From Clostridium sp. AN503 (lineage in GTDB: Bacteria; Bacillota; Clostridia; Lachnospirales; Lachnospiraceae): a stretch of DNA of 64,000 bases. Shown piece by piece: positions 25,884 through 34,632 of the stretch (the first letter of the stretch is position 1; each line of letters opens with the position of its first letter). Below the pieces are notes generated by a model. It saw only the letters and a program-made list of their open reading frames with translations. It had not been told where the DNA came from and did not search any database. The stretch is taken from the NCBI RefSeq assembly GCF_040719375.1, contig NZ_JBFDTP010000002.1, forward strand, positions 3,029,001 through 3,093,000, read 5' to 3'. Position numbers and translations under genes: made by a program.

Positions 25884-27323
25884 ATGGTAAGTTTCTTCGT
25901 GTGTCTGGCAATTCTGATCATTGGGTTCATGGTTTACAGCAAGTTTACAGAAAAAGTATTTGGTCCTGACGACCGGAAACCGCCGGCATTGACTATGACG
26001 GACGGGAGCGATTACGTCCCCATGTCCACACCGCGGATCTTCCTGATCCAGCTGCTGAACATCGCAGGACTTGGGCCGATCTTCGGCGCACTGGCAGGCG
26101 CCTGCTGGGGCCCCAGCGTATTTTTGTGGATCACCTTCGGTACCCTGCTTGGCGGCGGCGTACACGACTATATGGTCGGTATGATGTCCATGCGCCACAA
26201 GGGCGCCAGCGTATCCGAGCTGACCGGCATGTATTTGGGCAACGGCATGAAACAGGTTATGCGCGTATTTTCCGTTGTACTGTTAGTCCTGGTTGGCGTA
26301 TCCTTCTCCACCGGACCGGCTAATCTGCTGGCAATGCTGACTCCGCAGGTACTGGACGCCAAATTCTGGCTGGCCGTAGTACTGATCTATTACTTTATAG
26401 CCACGTTTGTGCCGATTGATAAAGTGATCGGTAAAGTTTATCCGTTTTTCGGCATCTGCCTGATCGTAATGGCACTTGGAGTAGGCGGCGCGATCATTCT
26501 GGGCGGTTACCACATCCCGGAGATCACACTTTCCAACCTGCATCCGTCCAACACCCCGATCTGGCCGACCATGTTTATCTCGGTAGCCTGCGGCGCGATC
26601 TCTGGTTTCCACGCAACCCAGTCGCCGTTAATGGCCCGCTGCCTGACCGATGAGCGCAAGGGCAGACAGGTATTCTATGGAGCCATGGTGGCAGAAGGCG
26701 TTATCGCCCTGATCTGGGCCGCAGCCGGAGTTGCCTTCTACAACGGTACCGGCGGCCTTCTGAATGCACTGGGAGGCGGGCAGTCCGCAGTAGTATATGA
26801 AATCTGTTTCACCCTGCTGGGACCGGTAGGTGCAGTGATCGCCATGATCGGCGTTATCGCGTGCCCGATCTCTTCCGCGGATACCGCATACCGGAGTGCA
26901 CGGCTGACCCTGGCAGACTGGTTTAAGTTTGACCAGAAACCGATCAAAAACCGTCTGATCCTGACCGTACCGTTACTTTTTGTAGGGGCCATCCTGACCC
27001 AGATCGACGTACAGGTCATCTGGAGATATTTCTCCTGGAGCAATCAGACCCTGGCTATGATCTCTCTGTGGGCCGCCAGCGTTTACCTGTTCCGCAAAGA
27101 GCGCTTCTTCTGGATGACCGCGCTTCCTGCAACCTTTATGTCCGCGGTATCCTGCACCTATATCCTGATGGCAAAGGAAGGCTTCCAGCTCTCCACTTCC
27201 ATCGCTTACCCGGTAGGACTCCTGTTCGCCGCCGCATGTATGGGAATCTTTTTATACTCCTGCTTCGGCAAAAAATCCGCGAATACGGTCCCCATGGTGT
27301 TTGAGGATAAATACGAGGCTTAA
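25884..27323 (+). CDS. CstA-family carbon-starvation transporter
   Basis: A 479-residue polytopic protein of the CstA family (pyruvate/peptide transporters such as CstA and BtsT). MVYSKFTEKVFGPDD, VPMSTPRIFLIQLLNIAGLGPIFGAL, FGTLLGGGVHDYMVGMMSMRHKG and FHATQSPLMARCLTDE are characteristic. It is shorter than the 700-residue E. coli proteins, as in many Bacillota. AGGAGG precedes the ATG. Placed under a predicted LytTR-controlled promoter and next to lytS/lytTR genes, it is likely the target of that two-component system, perhaps for pyruvate uptake. Confidence 0.88.
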   Translation: MVSFFVCLAILIIGFMVYSKFTEKVFGPDDRKPPALTMTDGSDYVPMSTPRIFLIQLLNIAGLGPIFGALAGACWGPSVFLWITFGTLLGGGVHDYMVGMMSMRHKGASVSELTGMYLGNGMKQVMRVFSVVLLVLVGVSFSTGPANLLAMLTPQVLDAKFWLAVVLIYYFIATFVPIDKVIGKVYPFFGICLIVMALGVGGAIILGGYHIPEITLSNLHPSNTPIWPTMFISVACGAISGFHATQSPLMARCLTDERKGRQVFYGAMVAEGVIALIWAAAGVAFYNGTGGLLNALGGGQSAVVYEICFTLLGPVGAVIAMIGVIACPISSADTAYRSARLTLADWFKFDQKPIKNRLILTVPLLFVGAILTQIDVQVIWRYFSWSNQTLAMISLWAASVYLFRKERFFWMTALPATFMSAVSCTYILMAKEGFQLSTSIAYPVGLLFAAACMGIFLYSCFGKKSANTVPMVFEDKYEA

Positions 27324-27361
27324 AAAGCAAACAAAAACTTGTGCCGTAATGCGTATTCTAA

Positions 27362-27393
27362 AAAGAAGCTGTGCCTGACCGCACAGCTTCTTT
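27362..27393. terminator. Bidirectional terminator between cstA and the patatin gene
   Basis: aaagaagctgtgc / gcacagcttcttt form a 13-bp perfect stem with a 6-nt loop, with T-rich tails on both strands. It ends the transporter gene and the convergent patatin gene. Confidence 0.8.
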
Positions 27394-27408
27394 GCTTTCA
27401 TCATCCTG

Positions 27409-28668
27409 TTATACCAAACCTGCAGCCGCAAGATACACCCCTGCCAAAAATGCCTCCGGCAGAACGATCAGACTGGCTGCCGGACGCTTATATTCGCAGG
27501 TATTCATAAGCTCCGCAACCATGGTTCCCGCCAGTTTCGCACGCGCCTGCCTGCTGATGAGGCTTTTAGCATTTTTGGCGCTTTTAGCCCCGTCATGCCG
27601 GGGCTCCAGCCGTTCAACCCCTTCCCTGATCTGTTCCTGCCATACTTCAAAGGAGTAGATCCGTTCACAATCCAGTCCAAAGATCTCCCCGGCAAGTTCA
27701 GCACACACCAGCGCTGTGCTCCGGTCATCCGATGAGGACATCCCCCTCTCCTCAAAAAGCTTCTCCACTCCCGCCAGAAACAGCTGGTCCAGACCTCCGC
27801 CGCCATCTTTTTGCAGCAATCCGCCCAAAGGCAGGCAGTCGGAAAGCAGCGCCATGACCTGTGCGGTAAAACCAGCATGAAACGTAAATGCATTTCCCTC
27901 ATACGTCCCAAGGGCTTTCAGCGTGTCCAGGTAGCCCAACCGGATATTACGCCGGATCTTATCCCTGTCAAATACCAGAGTAGGGCCAAGAGTCCAGTAA
28001 CTGCGGATATAGGTCACGTGGCGCGCCAGCTCCAGATTCTCCCGTCTGACCACGCCAAACGCTTCTAAATCCACCGCTATGATGTCCTCCGCCCCCTGCA
28101 AAAGCGCCAGCTTTACAGGCAGATTGTCATGATAGGCCCCGTCCACATACCGCACGTTATCTATGGTGTGAGGCTTAAATGCCGGGTAAATGGATGCGCT
28201 GGCAATGATATAGTCGATCATTTTCCCTTCCGGTATGTCTCGGATCATCAATTCCCTCGGAACACTGGTGTCCTTCTCAAGAGTCACAAGTCCGTAGCCG
28301 ATGGAGGAAGCGCGAACCTTCTTCTCATCCAGAAAGGCCTGAAGCGTTTCCTTCAGCGGAGCCGTATCCGTTCCGCCGTTCTTTATAAAGTTGACCACAA
28401 AGGTCTGATAGGTCTGAAGCACCTTTTTGGGAAACGGATCGTGATCATCCACCGGCACATCCATAACGTCCTTTGTCTCAATACTTTCCCACAGAGCCGC
28501 TGCCATATCGTAATCCCCCTGTGCGATCACAGCTCCGTTGACCGCGCCAATGGAAGTCCCTGTCACAATATCGATCTTCACCCCCAGCTCACGCAGCGCC
28601 TTCCATACTCCCAGCTCATACGCTCCGCGTGAACCGCCGCCTCCCAGGACCAGGGCCGTTTTACTCAT
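27409..28668 (-). CDS. Patatin-like phospholipase
   Basis: A 419-residue patatin-domain protein. The oxyanion motif GGGGSRGAYELG, nucleophile elbow GTSIG (S39) and catalytic-dyad DGAYHDN (about D175) are all intact, so it should be an active serine acyl hydrolase on membrane lipids. The C-terminal 150 residues are helical and end in a Lys/Ala-rich tail. No signal peptide is seen, so it is cytosolic. AAGGAGGAATTGC precedes the ATG. It is a single-gene unit next to the tRNA cluster. Confidence 0.88.
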   Translation of the reverse strand: MSKTALVLGGGGSRGAYELGVWKALRELGVKIDIVTGTSIGAVNGAVIAQGDYDMAAALWESIETKDVMDVPVDDHDPFPKKVLQTYQTFVVNFIKNGGTDTAPLKETLQAFLDEKKVRASSIGYGLVTLEKDTSVPRELMIRDIPEGKMIDYIIASASIYPAFKPHTIDNVRYVDGAYHDNLPVKLALLQGAEDIIAVDLEAFGVVRRENLELARHVTYIRSYWTLGPTLVFDRDKIRRNIRLGYLDTLKALGTYEGNAFTFHAGFTAQVMALLSDCLPLGGLLQKDGGGGLDQLFLAGVEKLFEERGMSSSDDRSTALVCAELAGEIFGLDCERIYSFEVWQEQIREGVERLEPRHDGAKSAKNAKSLISRQARAKLAGTMVAELMNTCEYKRPAASLIVLPEAFLAGVYLAAAGLV

Positions 28669-28801
28669 GCAATTCCTCCTTCAAAATGTAGCTATAATTG
28701 GTAACTTTTCGGAACAAACAGCGACATAATTCCCTGCCGCCGCAGTGCGATCCTCCGCGGAGCGGTTTTTTATATCATAGAGAACTTTCCTGTGATATAA
28801 A

Positions 28802-28825
28802 AAAAGTACCGCAACCACGGTACTT
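28802..28825 (-). terminator. Terminator of the tRNA cluster
   Basis: aaagtaccg / cggtacttt form a 9-bp stem with a 7-nt loop, followed on the minus strand by seven T residues. It lies right after tRNA-Leu. Confidence 0.8.
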
Positions 28826-28830
28826 TCACA

Positions 28831-28911
28831 GTGCGGGTAACAGGACTTGAACCTGCACGGTCTCCCACCAGAACCTAAATCTGGCGCGTCTGCCAATTCC
28901 GCCATACCCGC
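28831..28911 (-). tRNA. tRNA-Leu (anticodon TAG)
   Basis: An 81-nt class II tRNA with acceptor GCGGGTA / TACCCGC and discriminator A. The anticodon stem CCAGA / TCTGG holds TTTAGGT, giving TAG. A variable arm (TGGGAGACCG region) confirms a leucine-type structure. Confidence 0.93.
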
Positions 28912-28935
28912 ATGATGGCAATCTTAGTGTAAAAA

Positions 28936-28955
28936 AACATTCCCGAAGGAATGTT
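28936..28955 (-). terminator. UUCG-loop terminator between tRNA-His and tRNA-Leu
   Basis: On the minus strand AACATTCC-TTCG-GGAATGTT is an 8-bp stem with a stable UUCG tetraloop, followed by TTTTTAC. It sits inside the tRNA cluster, so tRNA-Leu would be made only by read-through or from its own promoter, or the hairpin may act in processing. Confidence 0.6.
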
Positions 28956-28959
28956 CACA

Positions 28960-29035
28960 GGGTGGATAGAGGGATTCGAACCCTCGGCCTCCAGAGCCAC
29001 AATCTGGCGCGCTAACCAACTGCGCTATACCCACC
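28960..29035 (-). tRNA. tRNA-His (anticodon GTG)
   Basis: Acceptor GGTGGGT / ATCCACC with discriminator C, the identity base for histidine. The anticodon stem CCAGA / TCTGG holds TTGTGGC, giving GTG. The base before position 1 is T, so the usual G-1 is not encoded. Confidence 0.92.
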
Positions 29036-29077
29036 ATATATAAAAAAATATCATATCATCCGATGGATGATATGTAA

Positions 29078-29151
<74 letters not shown>

Positions 29152-29178
29152 ATGCGTTAGAAAGCTGGGCTTTCCAAA

Positions 29179-29249
29179 AGCGGGTGATGGGAATCGAACC
29201 CACGTATCCAGCTTGGAAGGCTGGTGTTCTACCATTGAACTACACCCGC
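29179..29249 (-). tRNA. tRNA-Gly (anticodon TCC)
   Basis: Acceptor GCGGGTG / CACCCGC with discriminator T. The anticodon stem CCAGC / GCTGG holds CTTCCAA, giving TCC for GGA. Confidence 0.94.
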
Positions 29250-29321
29250 AGATTTTCTAAGAGAGCTTCAGATAGACTGTTGAACCGCTGTGTAAGCTCC
29301 CGTCAACCCGTCAATCTAAAC

Positions 29322-29396
29322 TCGGGGTGACAGGATTCGAACCTGCGACCTCCTGGTCCCAAACCAGGCGCTCTAGCCAAGCTGAGCCACACCCCG
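29322..29396 (-). tRNA. tRNA-Pro (anticodon TGG)
   Basis: Acceptor CGGGGTG / CACCCCG with discriminator A. The anticodon stem CCTGG / CCAGG holds TTTGGGA, giving TGG for CCA. It is the first tRNA of the five-gene minus-strand cluster Pro-Gly-Arg-His-Leu. Confidence 0.94.
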
Positions 29397-29455
29397 GATC
29401 CTTAAATGCTCTCATTCTTCAACTAATTTCTTAGCTGTTGAACAACGCGAGTATC

Positions 29456-29484
29456 ATTATATAATAGCATCCTATATTTGTCAA
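29456..29484 (-). promoter_or_regulatory. Consensus promoter of the five-tRNA cluster
   Basis: On the minus strand TTGACA (29484-29479), a 17-bp spacer and TATAAT (29461-29456) match the sigma-A consensus exactly. It stands 60 bp before tRNA-Pro. Confidence 0.85.
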
Positions 29485-29523
29485 CCGGTTTTTTTACATT
29501 TCTCGGAAATTTTCTAAAAAATA

Positions 29524-30018
29524 TCATTCCCTGTCCAGATAGTATGTCTGGTACCGTGCGGTCCCGTCTTCATCCATCTCCATGACCATGTAGGACGGCT
29601 TTCTCCCCTCCTGCCTTGGATAGGACAGGCTGCCCGGATTTAATATGGTCACATCCTTTCCCACTTCCAGAAACGGACGGTGGGTATGACCGTACATGGC
29701 GATATCACAGTTACGCTCAATCGCTTCCTGGCGCAGCACCTCAACCCCCAGTGACACATTGTAATAATGTCCATGCGTCAGCAGGATCCTGTGCGGCCCC
29801 AGTTCCAGTTCGATCTCCCGCTCCAGCATGGAAAAGAAATCATTGTTGCCCATGACCATCTCCAGCTGGCAGCCATCGCCCACCCAGTCTGCGATCTGAT
29901 ATTCGCTGCCTTCTGCATCTCCCAGATGGATCAGCATATCGATCGGCTCCTGTTCCTTCAGCACCCGGGCCAGGTTGTCATCCTTTCGGTGGGTATCGCT
30001 CACAATCAAAATCTTCAT
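29524..30018 (-). CDS. YfcE/MJ0936-type metallophosphoesterase
   Basis: A 164-residue calcineurin-like phosphoesterase. The metal ligands are in VSDTHRKDD, IHLGDAEG, VMGNNDFF and LTHGHYYN with MYGHTHRP. Such small enzymes hydrolyse phosphodiesters; the physiological substrate is unclear. The start overlaps the stop of the XTP pyrophosphatase gene by one base region (30018), a common pairing in Bacillota (rdgB followed by a yfcE-like gene). Confidence 0.88.
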   Translation of the reverse strand: MKILIVSDTHRKDDNLARVLKEQEPIDMLIHLGDAEGSEYQIADWVGDGCQLEMVMGNNDFFSMLEREIELELGPHRILLTHGHYYNVSLGVEVLRQEAIERNCDIAMYGHTHRPFLEVGKDVTILNPGSLSYPRQEGRKPSYMVMEMDEDGTARYQTYYLDRE

Positions 30019-30626
30019 CAGGACTCCTCCTCAAGAACCGCTCTCAGCTCCGCTTTCATGGCCTCCAAAGCTTTGCCGCGGTGGCTGACACGGTTTTTTT
30101 CATCAATCTCAAGCTCCGCAGAGGTCTTGCCAAATTCCGGTATATAGAGGATCGGGTCATATCCGAAACCACCGCATCCCGCAGGCTCCTCTGCGATCAC
30201 TCCTTCCATGGCGGCTTCCGTGTGAAGTATCCTGCCGTCCGGCAATACTGCCGCAATATTACAGATAAAACGGGCTGCCCGTTCTTCTCCCACAGCATCC
30301 TTCACCCGCTCGATGATATTCCGGTTCTTGATCTCATAGGAGGTATCCTCACCCATATACCGTGCAGAGTAGATCCCCGGCTCTCCTCCGATATAATCCA
30401 CTACAAGCCCTGAATCATCTGCCAGCACAATATCTCCTGTACAGTCCCATACGGCCCGCGCCTTGATCTCCGCGTTCTCCGCAAAGGTCGTTCCATCCTC
30501 CACAATATCCGGATCTGCACCGGCCTCCTTCATGGAGACCACCTCGCAGCCCAGATCTCCCAGGATCAGACGGATCTCCCGCATCTTTCCTGCATTTCCG
30601 GTCGCAAAAATAATTCTGTGTTTCAT
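30018..30626 (-). CDS. rdgB: XTP/dITP (non-canonical purine NTP) pyrophosphatase, RdgB/HAM1 family
   Basis: About 202 residues. FATGNAGKMREIRLIL, VVEDGTTFAENAEIKARA, LADDSGLVVDYIGGEPGIYSARY and GGFGYDPILYIPEFGKT are the hallmarks of the family that hydrolyses XTP and dITP and keeps them out of nucleic acids. The frame is open for eight more codons, but GGGAGAG places the start at 30626. Same operon as the phosphoesterase downstream. Confidence 0.93.
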   Translation of the reverse strand: MKHRIIFATGNAGKMREIRLILGDLGCEVVSMKEAGADPDIVEDGTTFAENAEIKARAVWDCTGDIVLADDSGLVVDYIGGEPGIYSARYMGEDTSYEIKNRNIIERVKDAVGEERAARFICNIAAVLPDGRILHTEAAMEGVIAEEPAGCGGFGYDPILYIPEFGKTSAELEIDEKNRVSHRGKALEAMKAELRAVLEEES

Positions 30627-30636
30627 GATCTCTCCC

Positions 30637-31935
30637 TTATTTCTCAACATTTTTTGTGTACGCTTTCAGGCACAGGTTACAGCTCTGGCCCGTTTCCACC
30701 GGCTCCCACTGGATCCCATCCGGGCTGATATACCCCTCGCCGTCGCTTAGATCGATCCTGCACTTCCCATCGCCTGCATCATACTCTATGGCGACCGGAT
30801 GGACCGCTCCCGGGGTAGTGAGCTTTATCATGACCCCAAACCGTCTCCCCGGCTGCAGGACCAGCGGCCGGTCAAAGGACACCGTATAGTATCCGGCATG
30901 GTCCAAATGGCCCGAAGCAACCTTCCTGCGCATCTCAAAGCTGCGATACCCCTCTTTTTCTGGATCTTGGGATACTTCCGGCACCACATACACTTCATAG
31001 TCCGTATTCTGTTCTGTGGCATAGAATCCAGCTGCCATAACGTCCTGTTCCGGCTCTCCCGCCGTATAGACATTCACTGCCCAGGCAGTATCGCTGCCAT
31101 AACCGATCTGCCCGACCCAGCCGCACAGATCACTCTGGTAAATATGATCGTAATTATCCACATCCTCCACAGAGGAATACAGGATATTGGTCTTTCCCAG
31201 ATTCCCATCATAATAAGAGACATAGAAGAACCCATCTTCTCCAAACTGGGTACCCCAGCTGTTCTCACATAAGAAAGCACCGTCCCCAGGCACCTGCCCC
31301 GAAAAATCCCCCCTGGGGAAGTCATCATCCCATCCCACGATCACCACGTCATGATTGGGCGGCACATCCAGCGGATAGCAATATGCTTTGGTATCCCGGT
31401 TGTAATACTCCGACTGGCTCAAGCTGTCAGTGAGCGTGGTGTAAAGGGAACTCTGCACCCCGCCCGTCTCAAGTACTGCCCGTTTTATCTGCTCCCGGTC
31501 CTTAGGCGGCAGGATCTGGATCTCCTGCACGTGCTTGACAGCCGTAAGCCCTTCCGGGGAAATGCCGTCTCCGTAAGGATCTGAGACCTCATGTACCGGT
31601 CCTCTCCAGGATAAAAGATATGCCATGGACATGGTATACTCCCCGCCGTCAGCCTGCCCCAGAACAAAGTCAGGATTATGGGACATATGATCCTCAGAAA
31701 AATCATGGACCTCTTCCGGTAGAAGAGAACTTTCCAGCGCCAGCAGGGATGCAAATGCCCAGCAGGTTCCCAAATCCCCCTGATCCTTCACAGGAGAAGT
31801 CCGGCCATGCTCCCTGGCGTCATAACGCCGCGGCAGCGAGGACTGCCGTATATCCGCTCCTGCTGTAGTTTCTGCCCCTATTGTGGTTTCTGGGGGTACT
31901 GTGGTTTCTGGCTGGACTGTGGTTTCTTGCCACAC
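30637..31935 (-). CDS. Secreted C1-family (papain-like) cysteine peptidase, probable lipoprotein
   Basis: A peptidase C1A domain with LGTCWAFASLLALES (catalytic Cys at about residue 58), NHDVVIVGWDDD (His) and CENSWGTQFGEDGFFYVSY (Asn), followed by a lectin-like C-terminal domain of about 150 residues. The GTG at 31935 is only the first usable start in frame. The frame stays open to 32073 and encodes LFLGGC (Cys codon 32014-32016), a clear lipobox, and a Thr/Pro/Glu repeat linker. The natural start may be the ATA at 32070, overlapping the previous stop, or a mutated ATG. Expected location: outer face of the membrane. Confidence 0.85.
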   Translation of the reverse strand: MWQETTVQPETTVPPETTIGAETTAGADIRQSSLPRRYDAREHGRTSPVKDQGDLGTCWAFASLLALESSLLPEEVHDFSEDHMSHNPDFVLGQADGGEYTMSMAYLLSWRGPVHEVSDPYGDGISPEGLTAVKHVQEIQILPPKDREQIKRAVLETGGVQSSLYTTLTDSLSQSEYYNRDTKAYCYPLDVPPNHDVVIVGWDDDFPRGDFSGQVPGDGAFLCENSWGTQFGEDGFFYVSYYDGNLGKTNILYSSVEDVDNYDHIYQSDLCGWVGQIGYGSDTAWAVNVYTAGEPEQDVMAAGFYATEQNTDYEVYVVPEVSQDPEKEGYRSFEMRRKVASGHLDHAGYYTVSFDRPLVLQPGRRFGVMIKLTTPGAVHPVAIEYDAGDGKCRIDLSDGEGYISPDGIQWEPVETGQSCNLCLKAYTKNVEK

Positions 31936-32066
31936 TGTCTCATCCGGCTGGACTGTAGCTTCTGTCTGTGATATCTCGTCTGGCTGCGTATCCTCCGGCG
32001 CACGCTCCCCGGCACAGCCGCCTAAAAAAAGGGCGCATGTCTGGAGCCAGCATCCATAAAAGCTTT

Positions 32067-33239
32067 TTATTTCTCAACTGCATCTCCCGGCTTCCGTCTC
32101 GGCGGTTTTGGCCCCAGGAACTGATAATAATAGGTCTTCATCATCCCATTATAGATCTTCCTGTTCTTATCCGCCTTACGTCCCATATATTTTTCCACAT
32201 CCTCACAGGATGTGATGATAAATGCCGACCAGGAATCCAGCGCTTTAAACCGCTCACCGATCTGTCCATACAGCGCCGGCAGGTTCGCTTTGTCTTCGAT
32301 ACGCTCGCCGTAAGGCGGGTTAGTGATCAAGAATCCGTATTTCTTTGGATGGCTCAGCTCACTAACCGGCCTCTGCTGAAAATGGATCATATGCGCCACG
32401 CCGGCAGACTCCGCATTCGCACGCGCAGACTTTACAATGTCACCATCGATATCATAACCCTGGATATCCACCTCCACCGTATCATCCACCAGCTCATGAG
32501 CCTCATCCATAGCGTCATACCAGCATTTCCTCGGTATCAGGTTCTTCCAGTCCTCAGACAGGAAGGAACGGTTCATGCCCGGTGCTATGTTAGCCGCTAT
32601 CATCGCCGCCTCAATGGGAAATGTTCCGCTGCCGCAGAATGGGTCCACCAGGATCCTGTCCTTGTTCCACGGAGTCAGCATGATCAGGGCTGCTGCCAGA
32701 GTCTCCTCGATCGGAGCCTTACTGGTCAGCTTGCGGTATCCCCGCTTGTGCAGAGACTCTCCGGTGGTATCGAGCGCCACCGTCACCACATCCTTGAACA
32801 GGGAAACCCTCAGCGGATAACTGGTCCCCGTCTCCGGCACTACAGCTATACCGTAGGCCTGCTTCATCCGTTCCACCATGGCTTTCTTCATGATGGACTG
32901 GATATCCGACGGGCTGAACAGCTTGCTCTTTAGAGAGTTCGCCTTTTTTACCCAAAATTTGCCGTCCTGGGGGATATAGTCCTCCCATGGAAGGTTCTTT
33001 GTCCCCTGAAACAGCTCCTCAAACGTGGTTGCCCGGAAGCTTCCCACCTTTAAAAGGATACGCTCCGTGGTGCGCAGGAAGATATTGGCGCGGCATATAG
33101 CCTCCGCATCTCCCAAAAACGTCACCTTTCCGTCCTCCACCTGGGATATCTCATATCCCAGATCCAGGATCTCTTTCTTGAGCACTGCCTCCAGCCCAAA
33201 ATGGCAGGGCGCGATCAGTTCATATACTTTTGTCGCCAT
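32067..33239 (-). CDS. THUMP-domain 23S rRNA (guanine-N2) methyltransferase, RlmL/YpsC-like
   Basis: About 390 residues: an N-terminal ferredoxin-like/THUMP region (residues 1-165), then a Rossmann methyltransferase domain with DPFCGSGTFPIEAAMI, VQGYDID-like DIQGYDIDGDIV and the catalytic TNPPYGERI. It resembles the N-terminal half of E. coli RlmL and B. subtilis YpsC, which methylate N2 of a guanine in 23S rRNA. ATG ATT ATG is preceded by AAAGG; the second ATG (33239) starts the conserved MATKVYELIAPC. The peptidase gene follows without a gap. Confidence 0.88.
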   Translation of the reverse strand: MATKVYELIAPCHFGLEAVLKKEILDLGYEISQVEDGKVTFLGDAEAICRANIFLRTTERILLKVGSFRATTFEELFQGTKNLPWEDYIPQDGKFWVKKANSLKSKLFSPSDIQSIMKKAMVERMKQAYGIAVVPETGTSYPLRVSLFKDVVTVALDTTGESLHKRGYRKLTSKAPIEETLAAALIMLTPWNKDRILVDPFCGSGTFPIEAAMIAANIAPGMNRSFLSEDWKNLIPRKCWYDAMDEAHELVDDTVEVDIQGYDIDGDIVKSARANAESAGVAHMIHFQQRPVSELSHPKKYGFLITNPPYGERIEDKANLPALYGQIGERFKALDSWSAFIITSCEDVEKYMGRKADKNRKIYNGMMKTYYYQFLGPKPPRRKPGDAVEK

Positions 33240-33303
33240 AATCATCCTTTCTCTGTCCGCTGCTCCTGGCTGCGGCACGTCCTCTCATCTCCCGGCGCTC
33301 TTC

Positions 33304-33849
33304 TCAGCCCAGCTCAGCCTCTTTCACGATATTTCCCTCAAAATCCAGGATCCGGAATGCAGTGTCCTCCAAAACCGCATAGGTCGGCGGATTGCCGCCT
33401 TTGGGTATGGATGTGGAGCCGGGATTCAAAACCCAGTTAGCTCCTGCCTTCTCTGCCTTCAAAACATGGCTGTGCCCATGGATCAGGATATCCCCCGCCT
33501 TGAGAGGCGGCATGTTCTCCTGGTTAAACACATGGCCATGGGTCGCAAAAAAAGTAAGCCCGTTCAGCGCCAGTACCGCATAGTCCGCCATCACAGGGAA
33601 CTCCAGCACCATCTGGTCCACCTCCGCTTCACAGTTGCCCCGCACGGTAAAGATCTCCTGCTTCAGCTCATTGAGCATGGCGATCACTTCCTTGGGCGCA
33701 TAGTCCTTCGGAAGATCATTGCGCGGTCCATGGTAGAGCAGATCCCCCAGAAGGATCAGACGCTCCGCCCCCGACTCCCGGTACGCATCTGTCAGCTTCC
33801 GGCAGTAATATGCGGACCCGTGTATATCTGATGCAAACATATATTTCAT
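33304..33849 (-). CDS. yfcE: YfcE-type phosphodiesterase
   Basis: A 181-residue metallophosphoesterase very like E. coli YfcE: MFASDIHGSAY, LILLGDLLYHGPRNDLP, VRGNCEAEVDQM, FATHGHVFN and LIHGHSHVLKAEK carry all metal ligands. It hydrolyses small phosphodiesters in vitro; the true substrate is not known. A second, more distant phosphoesterase of the same superfamily is at 29524-30018. Separated by 64 bp from the methyltransferase gene downstream. Confidence 0.9.
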   Translation of the reverse strand: MKYMFASDIHGSAYYCRKLTDAYRESGAERLILLGDLLYHGPRNDLPKDYAPKEVIAMLNELKQEIFTVRGNCEAEVDQMVLEFPVMADYAVLALNGLTFFATHGHVFNQENMPPLKAGDILIHGHSHVLKAEKAGANWVLNPGSTSIPKGGNPPTYAVLEDTAFRILDFEGNIVKEAELG

Positions 33850-33905
33850 ATATTTGGTTCTCCTCTGTTTAATAGTACTATTTTATAGCTATACAGGGGC
33901 TGTTG

Positions 33906-34217
33906 TCAACGAGATTGCACCAGATATTTTCCGCGATATGCCAAAATCCCTCCATACACATCTGCAGCCTGGTATCCCAGCTGTGACAACCGGCGGGCTG
34001 CCCGCATACTGTTCGGTCCGTGATAACAGTAAAGTACGATCAATTTTTCGGATGGCAGTGAGCAGAGCCGTTCCATCAGTTCATCACCGGGAATATTCAC
34101 CGCCCCACAGATATGTCCTTCTTCATAGTCTTCAGGGTTCCTCATATCGATCAGATACATCTCCCTGCCTTCATCCAGATACCGTTCCAAATCTTCTGCA
34201 CTGATCAGATACCACAT
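33906..34217 (-). CDS. Single-domain rhodanese-like sulfurtransferase
   Basis: A 103-residue rhodanese. YLIDMRNPEDYEEGHICGAVNIPGDEL and the active-site loop VLYCYHGPNS with the nucleophilic Cys are present. Such proteins carry persulfide sulfur. The active loop CYHGPNS is typical of GlpE-like single-domain forms. Single-gene unit. Confidence 0.88.
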   Translation of the reverse strand: MWYLISAEDLERYLDEGREMYLIDMRNPEDYEEGHICGAVNIPGDELMERLCSLPSEKLIVLYCYHGPNSMRAARRLSQLGYQAADVYGGILAYRGKYLVQSR

Positions 34218-34260
34218 GGTATTACCGCCAGTCTATTAGTCTTATTACCATTATATGTAA

Positions 34261-34289
34261 AAAGCCGTCCCTTGTCCCGGGACGGCTTT
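34261..34289 (-). terminator. Terminator after the Asn/Ser/Gln repeat gene
   Basis: aaagccgtccc / gggacggcttt form an 11-bp stem with a 7-nt loop, and TTTTTAC follows on the minus strand. It lies 6 bp after the stop codon. Confidence 0.8.
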
Positions 34290-34294
34290 GCCGT

Positions 34295-34537
34295 TTAGCG
34301 CTGGTTGTTGTTCTGGCTGCTGTTGCGGCTGGAGTTCTGGCTGTTGTTCTGGCTGGAATTCTGGCTGTTGTTGCGGCTGGAATTCTGGCTGTTGTTCTGG
34401 CTGGAATTCTGGCTGTTGTTACGGCTGGAATTCTGGCTGTCGTTACGGCTGGAATTCTGGCTGTTGTTCTGGCTGGAATTCTGGCTGTTGTTCTGGCAGT
34501 TTCTGCTGTTGTCCATATTGTTGTAATTGTCTTTCAT
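34295..34537 (-). CDS. Asn/Ser/Gln-rich octapeptide-repeat protein
   Basis: An 80-residue protein made almost wholly of Asn, Ser, Gln and Arg. After MKDNYNNMDNSRNCQN come about seven copies of an 8-residue unit (NSSRNNSQ, NSSQNNSQ), 24 bp each in DNA. It has no signal peptide, membrane segment or hydrophobic core, so it is probably disordered. A good AGGAGG site and a strong terminator bracket it, so I take it as a real gene. Function unknown. The antisense frame gives a Cys/Gly repeat that is only its shadow. Confidence 0.65.
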   Translation of the reverse strand: MKDNYNNMDNSRNCQNNSQNSSQNNSQNSSRNDSQNSSRNNSQNSSQNNSQNSSRNNSQNSSQNNSQNSSRNSSQNNNQR

Positions 34538-34632
34538 GATTCATACCTCCTGGTCAATCACTTGGATTTGTTACAGGATTAGTATGGCAGTTATGAGGTC
34601 ATTTATACATTTAAAATTTTTAAAACACACGG

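Noticed and set aside
28681..28905. Minus-strand frame starting MAELADAPDLGSGG
   Set aside because: It begins inside tRNA-Leu and is the usual tRNA-derived artefact.
34288..34539. Cys/Gly/Trp repeat frame resembling a metallothionein-like protein
   Set aside because: It is the reverse frame of the Asn/Ser/Gln repeat gene, without its own ribosome binding site.
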